A stretch of 17,225 nt of DNA from Thermoplasmata archaeon (lineage in GTDB: Archaea > Thermoplasmatota > Thermoplasmata > Thermoplasmatales > GCA-001856825). The stretch covers positions 1-17,225 of the forward strand of contig JAJYRY010000008.1 in NCBI GenBank assembly GCA_021793855.1, written 5' to 3'. The translations under genes and the position numbers were made by a program. Below the pieces are notes generated by a model that saw only the letters and a list, made by a program, of their open reading frames with translations, ran no database searches and had not been told where the DNA came from. This document shows positions 7,985 to 15,731 of this stretch, one piece after another (position 1 is the stretch's first letter; the number at the start of each line of letters is the position of its first letter).

Positions 7985-8716
7985 TTATTCTCCCCAGATG
8001 TCCCTCTTAATCCTTCCGTCCTCTATTCCTTCAGACTCTAGCTCCCCAACGATGTCCTTCACGAACCTAATGCCACCGCATAAATATACGGTGCTAGAGG
8101 AAAAGCTTTCTACATGTTTCTTAATCATTTGCATGTTGATCCTGCCCCTTTCTCCATTCCAATTTCTATCATCAGGGTCCCTCGTGACAGTATATACAAG
8201 TTTCAGGCCTAGCTCTTCGTATGACTGCAGTTCAGAATGGTTTACTATGTCTTCCTTATGTTTTATACTATAAAATAAGTAGATATTTCTCTTCAAATTC
8301 CCACTTTTCAGGAACCTCAGCATGGAGAAGAATGGAGCGATGCCAATTCCTGCTGCAAGGAACAGATCATTGTGCTGACTGTCCAGCTGGTATGTGAAGG
8401 CTCCTCTAGGTTCCGATACATATATCTCGTCACCTACCTTCAGATTGGCAAGCTGACTGGTGAATTTGCCATTTATCATTTCTATCATGAATTCCAGGTG
8501 ATCTTCATTCGGGGAAGATGCAATGGAGTACGAACGGAAGAGTTTGTCGTCGGGCTTAAGGAACAAGGATGAGAACATCCCTGGGACAAAGTCAAATCTC
8601 AGTCCGTCGACCGGTCTCATCTTGAAGCTAACTATCCTCGGGCTATCTGGTTCACCGTGGGTAAGCTCCTTAATTTCATAGATCAAGAAGGGCTTGAGGC
8701 CCATCTTTCCTAACAT
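7985..8716 (-). CDS. Ferredoxin-reductase-like FAD/NAD(P)H oxidoreductase
   Basis: Flavoprotein electron-transfer enzyme of the ferredoxin-NADP reductase superfamily. Numbered from ATG 8716 (243 residues): the FAD-binding motif RSYSIASSP is at 61-69, the nucleotide-binding loop AAGIGIAP at about 121-128, WNGERGRI lies in the NAD domain, and the C-terminal YLCGG is near 211-215 with its cysteine at about 213. It lacks the C-terminal four-cysteine [2Fe-2S] site of PyrK, so it is not a dihydroorotate dehydrogenase subunit in the strict sense; the electron partner is unknown. The frame stays open up to 8881, but that would overlap the helicase gene. ATG 8716 is preferred because a BRE/TATA-like pair lies about 26 nt upstream; ATG 8704 (239 residues) is nearly as good and ATG 8785 (265 residues) is possible. 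It converges on the solute-binding protein gene and is divergent from the helicase gene. Confidence 0.85.
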   Translation of the reverse strand: MLGKMGLKPFLIYEIKELTHGEPDSPRIVSFKMRPVDGLRFDFVPGMFSSLFLKPDDKLFRSYSIASSPNEDHLEFMIEMINGKFTSQLANLKVGDEIYVSEPRGAFTYQLDSQHNDLFLAAGIGIAPFFSMLRFLKSGNLKRNIYLFYSIKHKEDIVNHSELQSYEELGLKLVYTVTRDPDDRNWNGERGRINMQMIKKHVESFSSSTVYLCGGIRFVKDIVGELESEGIEDGRIKRDIWGE

Positions 8717-8737
8717 CAGGGCGCAAGTTGGACACCA

Positions 8738-8751
8738 TTTAAATAATTTTC
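8738..8751 (-). promoter_or_regulatory. BRE/TATA promoter of the flavoprotein gene
   Basis: Read on the minus strand, GAAAAT (BRE-like) is followed by TATTTAAA (8745 to 8738). The box centre lies about 26 nt upstream of the ATG at 8716, predicting a leaderless or nearly leaderless transcript. This is the main reason for placing the start there rather than at 8785 or 8881. Confidence 0.6.
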
Positions 8752-8773
8752 TTGAAGAATTCCTTGTGCATTC

Positions 8774-8782
8774 CTTTTTAAG
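8774..8782 (+). promoter_or_regulatory. TATA box of the helicase gene, leaderless type
   Basis: CTTTTTAAG at 8774-8782 is TATA-like, and its centre lies about 26-27 nt before the ATG at 8805. No Shine-Dalgarno site precedes that ATG, so a leaderless mRNA starting on or next to the initiation codon is expected. Together with the minus-strand box at 8738-8751 it fills the divergent gap. Confidence 0.55.
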
Positions 8783-8804
8783 CATTTTAGCATCCACTCC
8801 CTGA

Positions 8805-11510
8805 ATGCCAGATGGTTCGTACAGGGAAGTAGAGCAAAAGTTGCTAGACGTCCTCAGGGAGAGAGGATTCAGTGAATTCACAGAACCTCAGAAAATTGGT
8901 ATACCAGAGATCCTGAGGGATCATAATGTTCTTCTTACCTCCCCCACGGGCAGCGGCAAAACCGAAGCCGCAGTCCTCCCTGTTTTCTTCAAGCTTAGTC
9001 ATATGAAGGATAGGATCCAAGGATTCGGCGCCATATACATCACTCCGCTCAGAGCACTCAACAGAGATGTACTTTCTAGGATAGAATTCTACGCGGAGTC
9101 ATTCGGGCTCGAAGTTGGCGTGAGACACGGTGACAGCAGTGAGAGCGAAAGGAGGTATCAGCTTCTACACCCCCCTCAGGTCCTCATAACAACCCCTGAA
9201 ACACTTCAGCTAATCGTGAGCGGGAAGAAGATAAGGAACCATCTCAGAACCGTCAGGTACGTTATAATTGATGAGGTCCACGAGCTGCTCAATGATGAGC
9301 GCGGATGGCAATTGATGATAGGTCTCTCGAGGATGAGGGAGATTGCTCCAGATTTCAAAATAATAGCAATCTCCGCAACAATCGGGAATCCGGAAGAGGT
9401 ATCCAGGAGTATATTCTTTGACAACGATTACAGGATCCTGAAGGCCGGGATTGCTAAGAAGTATGAAATTAAAGTCTCTATGCCAAACGGGGCCTTCCCC
9501 TCATTCAAGGACGTCATAGGATCTGACGAGAATTACGCGCAAATCGTGGATTACATAATGAAATTGTACATTTCAAATAAGCAGTTCATAGTTTTTTCCA
9601 ACACGAGGGCAACGGCGGAAGACATAGTGATGAGACTGAGGCTTGTAGATGAAAATATACTCGTAGAGGTGCATCACGGGTCCCTCGGCAAGGACGTAAG
9701 AACAAAGATTGAGGACGACTTCAAAAGGGGGAAGCTGCGAGGCATAATATGCACATCGAGCATGGAATTGGGAATTGACATAGGTAGCGTTGACTTTGTC
9801 GCACAGGTAAATTCCCCTAGGCAGGTCATTAGGTTGGTTCAAAGGGTTGGACGTGGAAAACACAGGCTTGGAGATACTTCGAGGGGAGAGATAGTGGCAA
9901 TGAACGAGATTGAGTCAGAGGAGGGAGGAGTTATCTCAAAATTCGCGGAGTCAGGCCTGATAGAGAAGGTGAAGGTCAGGAAAAAGCCGTTGATTGTGGT
10001 GGCGAACCAGATAATGGCAATGGTTCACTCAGAAAAACAGATTACACTGGAAAAAGCATACAGCATATTCAATCGTGTCAACAATTTCAGCAATCTCACG
10101 AAAGATGACCTAGTATCACTCCTGACTTTTCTGTCGTCGATTTACGTGATCAGATACGACCCAGAGACCCAAGAAATTCGCAGGAGTGGAAGGACTCTGA
10201 AATATTTCATCGAGAATATATCGATGATACCAGACGAGAAAAGATACGTTGTTAAGGAGTCAAGCTCAGCGAAGATCATCGGATTCCTGGACGAAGGGTA
10301 CGTGGCAACCGAGATAGATATAGGGTCTACTTTCACGCTAAAGGGAAGCACGTGGAGGGTCCTTGGAATAAAGGACAGGTACATCTATGTGGATTTCATC
10401 CAGGGAATTTCAGTCCCTCCCAGCTGGTCCGGGGAAGAGATACCGGTACCCTTTGAAATTGCAATGGAAGTGGGGAGGGAGAGAAGGGAAAACATCCTCG
10501 ACGACAACCTTGATGAATTCACGAAGGATAAGGTAAGGAACTTCAGGGAAAGCGTCGCAAATGACCGGCTATTGAGGATAGAAAAGGAAGGGACGACTAC
10601 GGTCATACAGCTTACGGCCGGGACGAAGGCAAATTATACCCTTGCACTAATCATCACCTTCAGGCTATCTGAAAAGTATGGCGAATCTTTCCTCTTTGAC
10701 AATTCGCCATATCACATCGTCATAAGCGGGAACACAAGGTATAGGGTTGAAGAGATAGTTGACATAATTGAGCATCTGAGGGACGAATTCGAGAACCTTG
10801 ACAGGTTCGTTGAGAAGTCAAAAACTTTTCAGTACAGTACGATCAACGTTGCAAAGAAATTCGGGGTAATATCAAAGGAAAGCGACTTCACGAGGATAAG
10901 GATGGACAGGATATTCTCCTCTCACAGGAATACCCCATTCTTTAATGAGGCCCTTGACAAGTTCAAGTGGGATTACCTGGATATTGAGAACCTCTCCATT
11001 ATCTATGACCTTATTTCAAGTGGAGAAATGGCGATTGAAGTCAAGAGCGCATTCTCCAGCTCGTCTAAACTCTACATGAGCAGTCTTAAGGAAAAGATGA
11101 TGCCCATCAGGCCCTCGGCACCTATACTGTCTGCGGTGAAGAAAAGACTTCTATCTGAGGAGATGGCATTCTACTGCCTTAGCTGCCATAGGGTGTTCAA
11201 GACGAGGGTTCAGGACCTCAAGGAGAGGAGGTGCATATTCTGCAGCAGTCCCAGGATTGCTCCCATCAAACCTTACGAGATCGAGAACGCCCAGAAGATG
11301 TCACCCGAGACCATGAGAAAGATCAGGACATCGTATCATCTTCTGAGGATGTATGAGGATAGGGCGCTCATGGTCCTTGCGGCTCATGGGATAGGTCCTG
11401 AGAGTGCTTCAAGAATCCTTGAAGTTCCATCGAAGTCGGAGAACGATCTGCTTGAAAGGATACTGGTAAACGAGGTGGAATTTGCCAAGAACAGAAGGTT
11501 CTGGTCTTAG
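8805..11510 (+). CDS. Lhr-like ATP-dependent superfamily 2 helicase with C-terminal zinc ribbon
   Basis: Large nucleic-acid helicase of the archaeal Lhr type, probably acting in DNA repair or RNA metabolism. Visible motifs: Q29 of the Q-motif (FTEPQ), Walker A SPTGSGKT (46-53), Ia TPLRALNRD (80-88), Ib TTPETL (129-134), II DEVH (156-159), III SAT (190-192), IV region VEVHHGSLGKD, V ELGIDIG (321-327) and VI QRVGRGKHR (346-354). After the two RecA domains comes the long winged-helix and helical region expected of Lhr. Near the C-terminus C791-x2-C794 and C810-x2-C813 form a likely zinc ribbon. At 901 residues it is of normal length for the archaeal group. Its stop overlaps the stop of the convergent mptA gene by 4 nt. 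Assignment to an Lhr subgroup needs a phylogeny. Confidence 0.9.
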   Translation: MPDGSYREVEQKLLDVLRERGFSEFTEPQKIGIPEILRDHNVLLTSPTGSGKTEAAVLPVFFKLSHMKDRIQGFGAIYITPLRALNRDVLSRIEFYAESFGLEVGVRHGDSSESERRYQLLHPPQVLITTPETLQLIVSGKKIRNHLRTVRYVIIDEVHELLNDERGWQLMIGLSRMREIAPDFKIIAISATIGNPEEVSRSIFFDNDYRILKAGIAKKYEIKVSMPNGAFPSFKDVIGSDENYAQIVDYIMKLYISNKQFIVFSNTRATAEDIVMRLRLVDENILVEVHHGSLGKDVRTKIEDDFKRGKLRGIICTSSMELGIDIGSVDFVAQVNSPRQVIRLVQRVGRGKHRLGDTSRGEIVAMNEIESEEGGVISKFAESGLIEKVKVRKKPLIVVANQIMAMVHSEKQITLEKAYSIFNRVNNFSNLTKDDLVSLLTFLSSIYVIRYDPETQEIRRSGRTLKYFIENISMIPDEKRYVVKESSSAKIIGFLDEGYVATEIDIGSTFTLKGSTWRVLGIKDRYIYVDFIQGISVPPSWSGEEIPVPFEIAMEVGRERRENILDDNLDEFTKDKVRNFRESVANDRLLRIEKEGTTTVIQLTAGTKANYTLALIITFRLSEKYGESFLFDNSPYHIVISGNTRYRVEEIVDIIEHLRDEFENLDRFVEKSKTFQYSTINVAKKFGVISKESDFTRIRMDRIFSSHRNTPFFNEALDKFKWDYLDIENLSIIYDLISSGEMAIEVKSAFSSSSKLYMSSLKEKMMPIRPSAPILSAVKKRLLSEEMAFYCLSCHRVFKTRVQDLKERRCIFCSSPRIAPIKPYEIENAQKMSPETMRKIRTSYHLLRMYEDRALMVLAAHGIGPESASRILEVPSKSENDLLERILVNEVEFAKNRRFWS

Positions 11511-12382
11511 CTCAGCTCCTTCCTTAGCGCCCCGAGGGTCCCGTATTTTTCAGCATAAGCGTTATGCTTGTGTATTGTCTCGTGACTTTCGCTAGTTACC
11601 TTGACAGAAACTTCATCTGGCATCTTTGAGAATTTTTTTACTATGAGTTTCATCGCGTCCCTCACAACGTCTTCCACGAACTTTGGGTTCTTGTGTGCTT
11701 GAAGGACTAACATCCCTTCCTCCTCTCTCTTCAGGAGTTCGTAAGTCGGCGCGCTCATCGATTGCTCTGCTATGTCTATGAGCTCGTTCACTTCCACGTC
11801 CCAGCCGTCCGGCACCTCCATTGTGATGGAGACGTCATTCCTCTGGTTGTGCGATATGTACGGTGGAGAGTCTTCCTTCCTGTTCATAAGCGTGGACACC
11901 GTTTTCATTGCTGACGGGCAGACGGTTATGCCTGTTGCCATTGCCCCCACATACCTCTTTGCCCGCTCCCCGTCCTTCTTTGTGGCTTTTCCCTTTATCA
12001 GATATCTTTCAGTCGTCCTCCGTCCTTTTGGATTTTCCCTTTCTAGGAAGTAATCGGCGGTCAGTTCTGCTTCTGCAGAAGTTGCATAAGGATGCCGTGT
12101 TAGGAGCTTCTCAACTATGAGCTCTGCTACGTATTCTATTCCCTTAGTTCTACCTTCCACTTCCCCCTCTACAACATCCTCCACAGCCTCAATGTCCCTG
12201 GACAGGTCACTTCCTTTCCTGGATGGAGGGAGGTCAACAAAGACTCTGAACGTGGGTATGAGAGTTATCGTCTTCTTCTTTCGCTGGACAGTGATGGGCC
12301 TCATAACATTTGTAAGACCCACCCTGTCTAGCCTGTAATTGCTTTCTGGTGGTTCTGACTGGACGTCCTTGAATTTTTGCAT
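11507..12382 (-). CDS. mptA: GTP cyclohydrolase MptA (archaeal FolE2/GCYH-IB-like)
   Basis: Metal-dependent enzyme that opens GTP and forms 7,8-dihydroneopterin 2',3'-cyclic phosphate, the first step of archaeal methanopterin or folate-type pterin synthesis. Visible family blocks: DVQSEPPESNYRLDRVG at 6-22, GITVCPSAM with the metal cysteine C155, SHNQR with H178, YELLKREEEG, NPKFVEDVVRD, and SHETIHKHNAYAE near the C-terminus. The cysteine and histidine blocks correspond to metal ligands of the FolE2 fold. The ATG at 12382 gives 291 residues; the frame is open to a TTG at 12409, but that adds nine residues with no ribosome site, whereas a TATA-like stretch at 12404-12411 lies about 26 nt before the ATG. 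It is the last gene of the minus-strand series and follows the phosphoesterase gene by 52 bp. Confidence 0.92.
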   Translation of the reverse strand: MQKFKDVQSEPPESNYRLDRVGLTNVMRPITVQRKKKTITLIPTFRVFVDLPPSRKGSDLSRDIEAVEDVVEGEVEGRTKGIEYVAELIVEKLLTRHPYATSAEAELTADYFLERENPKGRRTTERYLIKGKATKKDGERAKRYVGAMATGITVCPSAMKTVSTLMNRKEDSPPYISHNQRNDVSITMEVPDGWDVEVNELIDIAEQSMSAPTYELLKREEEGMLVLQAHKNPKFVEDVVRDAMKLIVKKFSKMPDEVSVKVTSESHETIHKHNAYAEKYGTLGALRKELS

Positions 12383-12403
12383 GGCGGTGTAGTGCTCAAA
12401 TAT

Positions 12404-12411
12404 TATCAAAC
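12404..12411 (-). promoter_or_regulatory. Possible leaderless promoter of mptA
   Basis: On the minus strand GTTTGATA (12411 to 12404), continuing into ATATTT, is TATA-like and centred about 26 nt before the ATG at 12382, which has no Shine-Dalgarno site. It suggests that mptA can be expressed independently of the transketolase-to-phosphoesterase operon. The match to a TATA consensus is only fair. Confidence 0.35.
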
Positions 12412-12434
12412 TTTTCTTTATTCTGTCAGCAAAA

Positions 12435-13250
12435 CTAATGAGGAGTAGCTTTCTTCTTCACGAATTCGAGTAGCTCCCTTGAGAAGAGTTCCGGATTGAC
12501 AGGTATATCCTCTTTTTTATCAGGATTTATCGAGTAACCGATGTAGAATCCCTGTGGGTGGAAGAACCATCTGTCGGTCCCGCAACTGCTAATTGACCTT
12601 ATCACGTCCTTGAATTCGGAAAGATCTGGAGCCTGCAATTTTGCTGACCTGGTCACAGATATCCCCCATCTTGATACCTTCACGAGGAATTGCGGCCTAA
12701 ACTCCTGGAAGATGACATCCTTCGGGAAGTCACCATTGACCGTGAGGACCTCATTTCCTTCACTCCTGAAAATCGTGTTTTCCTCTATCTGCGTTACCAC
12801 TTTCTCGTCCTCCTGAAATTTCACGATCATCGCACCAAAAATTTTCTTGAATACGTCCTCGAATTGGTCAGGTCTGTACCCAGCTACCATCAGACTCTTC
12901 AGGGCAGTATCAAGGAGGTTGTCCATCCCGTCCCTACCAAGGGAACGCCACCCTGCATTGTCCTGCCAGCAGACGGCCTCTGCGAGTCTCTTCTCCGCCT
13001 TCCCCATATTGAAGTATTCTGCCACCTTCATTGCGGAACATGTCCAGTCCCTCGTATCGTGGTGGTCAAATCTCATGATCCGCGCTCTCCCATGGGGAGA
13101 GTCAAGGATGTAATCAGCTTCCGATGCCTCTATGATGCTGTGATCAATGTACCTCACTTCAACCTCATCCTTCAATGCCCTCTTGAGGAGGTATACGGAC
13201 GCAACTGCGTCTAGGTCAGGCGGACTGGCTAATGCTAGAACCTTGCCCAT
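12435..13250 (-). CDS. DHH-like phosphoesterase of unknown specificity
   Basis: Probable metal-dependent phosphoesterase, 271 residues. The N-terminus has PPDLDAVAS (10-18), matching DHH motif I (NPDGDA..S); D50 in ILDSPHG fits motif II and D62-H63-H64 (RFDHHD) is motif III. The histidine that normally precedes motif I is absent: the aligned position is A8. The C-terminal half (about 150-271) has SISSCG (235-240) followed by WFFHPQGFYIGY, which may correspond to the glycine-rich substrate loop of DHHA-type domains, but the match is loose. Its ATG overlaps the transaldolase stop by one base (TGATG) and there is no Shine-Dalgarno site, so translation probably depends on termination-reinitiation. 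It sits between transaldolase and mptA, suggesting a sugar-phosphate, nucleotide or pterin-phosphate substrate. DHH membership is likely; the reaction is unknown. Confidence 0.7.
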   Translation of the reverse strand: MGKVLALASPPDLDAVASVYLLKRALKDEVEVRYIDHSIIEASEADYILDSPHGRARIMRFDHHDTRDWTCSAMKVAEYFNMGKAEKRLAEAVCWQDNAGWRSLGRDGMDNLLDTALKSLMVAGYRPDQFEDVFKKIFGAMIVKFQEDEKVVTQIEENTIFRSEGNEVLTVNGDFPKDVIFQEFRPQFLVKVSRWGISVTRSAKLQAPDLSEFKDVIRSISSCGTDRWFFHPQGFYIGYSINPDKKEDIPVNPELFSRELLEFVKKKATPH

Positions 13251-13918
13251 CAGAACATCAGTTTGCTCTTGTCAATTTTCTGCCAGTCATCCATGAATCT
13301 TTTTAGTCCTTCGTCTGTCTTCGGATGGTTTATCAACTTCTTGAAGACTTCAAATGGCATGGTCGCAATATCTGCACCGATGAGCGCTGCATCCCTCACA
13401 TGAACAGGATGCCTAATTGATGCGACGATTATCTTCGTCTCAATTCCGAAGTTGTCGTAGACTTCCCTGATATCCTCAATCAAGGACATCCCGTCCTCAC
13501 TGACATCATCCAGTCTACCTACAAAAGGAGAGGAATAGGTAGCTCCGGCCTTTGCGACCATAAGGGCTTGATTTACAGAAAAGACTAGCGTGGCATTTGT
13601 CTCTATTTTCAGGGATTTCAGCACTTTCAGAGCCTTCAACCCCTCTACAGTTGTTGGTATCTTCACAACCACGTTGTCTCCAAGCTTCTTAAGCTTCTTT
13701 CCTTCCGCTATCATACCGTCAGCCTTGACAGAAGTTACCTCGAGTGATACTGGACCTTCTACCAGATCGAGAATCTTCTTAACAAGCGTCTTGAAATCTG
13801 TCTTTCCTACAAGTTCCTTTGAAATCAGTGTGGGGTTCGTCGTGATGCCATCCACACATCCCCAGGAAACGCCTTCCTCAATTTCTGCAATGTTCGCAGT
13901 GTCCAAAAAGAATTTCAT
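13250..13918 (-). CDS. tal: Transaldolase, small TalC-type
   Basis: Transfers a dihydroxyacetone unit between sugar phosphates in the non-oxidative pentose phosphate pathway; cytoplasmic. The start MKFFLDTANIAEI with D6, the ITTNPTL block with N28, E60, and the Schiff-base lysine K86 in VVVKIPTT are all in place, followed by SPFVGRLDD and the C-terminal TMPFEVFKKL. At 222 residues it is the short archaeal/bacterial TalC form; as I recall, the Thermoplasma acidophilum enzyme has 223 residues with its catalytic lysine also at 86. Fructose-6-phosphate aldolases share this fold, so the alternative activity cannot be excluded, but the upstream transketolase genes favour transaldolase. Start ATG 13918 overlaps the transketolase C stop by 4 nt (ATGA) and has GGTGA at 13927-13923. 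Confidence 0.93.
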   Translation of the reverse strand: MKFFLDTANIAEIEEGVSWGCVDGITTNPTLISKELVGKTDFKTLVKKILDLVEGPVSLEVTSVKADGMIAEGKKLKKLGDNVVVKIPTTVEGLKALKVLKSLKIETNATLVFSVNQALMVAKAGATYSSPFVGRLDDVSEDGMSLIEDIREVYDNFGIETKIIVASIRHPVHVRDAALIGADIATMPFEVFKKLINHPKTDEGLKRFMDDWQKIDKSKLMF

Positions 13919-14895
13919 CTTGTCACCTTCATCATATCTTCCACATTATTCACGATTCCTATCGGATTCAATCCGTACTTGTCCATAAGCTCCCAGGATT
14001 TCCCGGATTCGCCGAACGTGTCGTTCACTCCAAGCCTCTTGACGAGCGCAGGATAACTTTCAGAAACGACCTCGCTTACCCTGCTTCCAAGCCCGTTGTA
14101 AATGCTGTGCTCTTCCGCTGTCAAAATCCTGCCCGTTTCTCTGGCAGCCTTCAAGATTGCATCTCTGTCAATGGGCTTTATCGTTGACATATTGAGGACC
14201 CTTGCAGAAATTCCCTTCTGCTTCAGGTATGATGCGGCAATTTTTGCCGCCACTACTAGTATACCAGTTGCAATTATTGTCAGGTCATCTCCATCCACTA
14301 TGGTTTCCGCTCTACCAAACTTGAAGGTTTCCGAATCGTGAACAACAGGCACCTTTTCCCTGGAAAGCCTGACGTAAAAAGGGCCCCTGTTTTCGTATAC
14401 ATACCTTACTATCTGCTCAGTCTCGAGGGCATCTGATGGAACCAGAACACGCATCCTTGGAAGGCCAGTCATAAGGCCGATATCCTCCAGCATTTGATGC
14501 GTTGCCCCATCTTCCCCGACGGTGAGACCTGCGTGAGTAGCGACTATCCTGACATCGCTATCCGCATAGCATACGCTCTGCCTTACAAAGTCGTACGCCC
14601 TTCCTGTTGCAAATATTGCAAATGATGAAACGAAGACCTTTTTCCCTGTCCATGAGAGACCAGATGCTACGCCCATCATGTTGTTCTCTGAAATACCAAC
14701 ATTGAAGAATCTGTCAGGGTATTTCTTCTGGAACATGGATGTATGGGTGGAAGTTGATAAATCAGCGTCCAGGACTACTACACGCTTATCGGAACCAACT
14801 GAAACCAGGGTCTTCCCATATGCTTCCCTTACGCTCTGTTTCTCCAGCTTATTTACCAGGTCAGGGAGCCAGAAGAGCTCATTTGACATCATCAT
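13915..14895 (-). CDS. Transketolase, C-terminal subunit (pyrimidine-binding and C-terminal domains)
   Basis: Second half of a split transketolase. It contributes the pyrimidine-binding domain, with the catalytic glutamate E70 in NVGISENNMMG (65-75), and the C-terminal domain (from about residue 190, LTIIATG onward). Other family blocks are the HAGLTVGEDGATHQ stretch, MRVLVPSD, and PFYVRLSRE. It must pair with the upstream gene product to form the thiamine diphosphate site. The gene follows the N-subunit stop with no gap: the sequence reads TAAATGATGATG, giving three possible ATG starts (14895, 14892, 14889). GAGGGTG at 14910-14904 is the ribosome site. At 326 residues it has the usual length for a split C-subunit, and it overlaps tal by 4 nt. 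Confidence 0.94.
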   Translation of the reverse strand: MMMSNELFWLPDLVNKLEKQSVREAYGKTLVSVGSDKRVVVLDADLSTSTHTSMFQKKYPDRFFNVGISENNMMGVASGLSWTGKKVFVSSFAIFATGRAYDFVRQSVCYADSDVRIVATHAGLTVGEDGATHQMLEDIGLMTGLPRMRVLVPSDALETEQIVRYVYENRGPFYVRLSREKVPVVHDSETFKFGRAETIVDGDDLTIIATGILVVAAKIAASYLKQKGISARVLNMSTIKPIDRDAILKAARETGRILTAEEHSIYNGLGSRVSEVVSESYPALVKRLGVNDTFGESGKSWELMDKYGLNPIGIVNNVEDMMKVTR

Positions 14896-15723
14896 TTACT
14901 GTGCACCCTCTATATCCCTTAGGGCTTCGTTCAATTTCTCCTCATTCGGTGCTGGTTTACCGTGATATTCCGGATTATTTTCCATGAATTTGACACCTTT
15001 CCCCTTGACGGTCTTGGCTATGATCATCTTGGGTCCTTCCTGCCCCATTGCCCATTCCAGTGCCTTTCTTATCTCCGTAAAGGAATGGCCGTCTATGGTG
15101 ATAGCAGCCCACCCGAACGACCTGAATTTGCCTTCAAGATCGCCCAAGGTCAGTATTTCTTCCGTGAACCCATCCAGCTGAATCATATTCCTGTCAAGGA
15201 AAACTATCAGGTTTGAAAGCTTCAGATGAGCTGCTGATAAAGCAGCTTCCCAAATGCTACCTTCATCTGATTCCCCATCCCCGATCATAGCAAATACCCT
15301 GTAATTCTTCCTGTCAATTCTAGCAGCGAGGGCTAAACCTACGGCGTTACTGAGTCCCTGCCCGAGTGAGCCTGCAGTTATGTCAACACCAGGAACGTGG
15401 TTTACTACGTGACCTTGAAGAAGTGAATTAATCCGCCTGAATCCATGGAGCAAGCTCTGATCGAAGAAACCTCTCATTGAAAGAACTGAATAAAGAGCAG
15501 GAGTTGCGTGCCCCTTTGAAAGTACAAATCTGTCCCTGTCCGGCCAGTTAGGGTTTGCTGGATCAATATTGAGTTCCTTAAAATATAGGTAAGTGAGAAT
15601 TTCGGTGGCGCTTAGGGACCCCCCTGGATGGCCACTCTTTGCCTCAAATGTCATTTTGACAATTGATTTCCTGACTTCTTTTGCAATTTCTACTAGATTC
15701 TCCGATTCCACGGAATCTTGCAC
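14896..15723 (-). CDS. Transketolase, N-terminal subunit (thiamine diphosphate-binding)
   Basis: First half of a split transketolase, moving two-carbon units between sugar phosphates. It carries SGHPGGSLS with H32, LSKGHATPALY, GSLGQGLSNAVGLALA, and the thiamine diphosphate motif from G148-D149-G150 to N179 (GDGESDEG, then FLDRN). Its length of 275 residues is usual for the N-subunit. The start is GTG at 15723, supported by the ribosome site GGTGAT at 15737-15732, 8 nt upstream; no in-frame ATG is near. It is the first gene of an operon continuing with the C-subunit, transaldolase and a DHH phosphoesterase. In archaea without an oxidative branch this set supplies pentose and erythrose phosphates for nucleotide and aromatic synthesis. 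Confidence 0.94.
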   Translation of the reverse strand: MQDSVESENLVEIAKEVRKSIVKMTFEAKSGHPGGSLSATEILTYLYFKELNIDPANPNWPDRDRFVLSKGHATPALYSVLSMRGFFDQSLLHGFRRINSLLQGHVVNHVPGVDITAGSLGQGLSNAVGLALAARIDRKNYRVFAMIGDGESDEGSIWEAALSAAHLKLSNLIVFLDRNMIQLDGFTEEILTLGDLEGKFRSFGWAAITIDGHSFTEIRKALEWAMGQEGPKMIIAKTVKGKGVKFMENNPEYHGKPAPNEEKLNEALRDIEGAQ

Positions 15724-15731
15724 CTTCCCAA

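Noticed and set aside
8805..8881. Flavoprotein start at 8881
   Set aside because: It would overlap the first 77 bases of the helicase gene, and the added residues look like no part of the family; internal ATGs with a promoter-like box upstream are better.
12383..12409. TTG start of mptA at 12409
   Set aside because: No SD, and the extra nine residues are outside the family alignment; the TATA-like sequence lies in this very stretch.
12690..13214. 174-residue plus-strand reading frame opposite the DHH gene
   Set aside because: It lies wholly antisense to a conserved gene, has no recognisable domain and no promoter or SD; it reads as a shadow frame.
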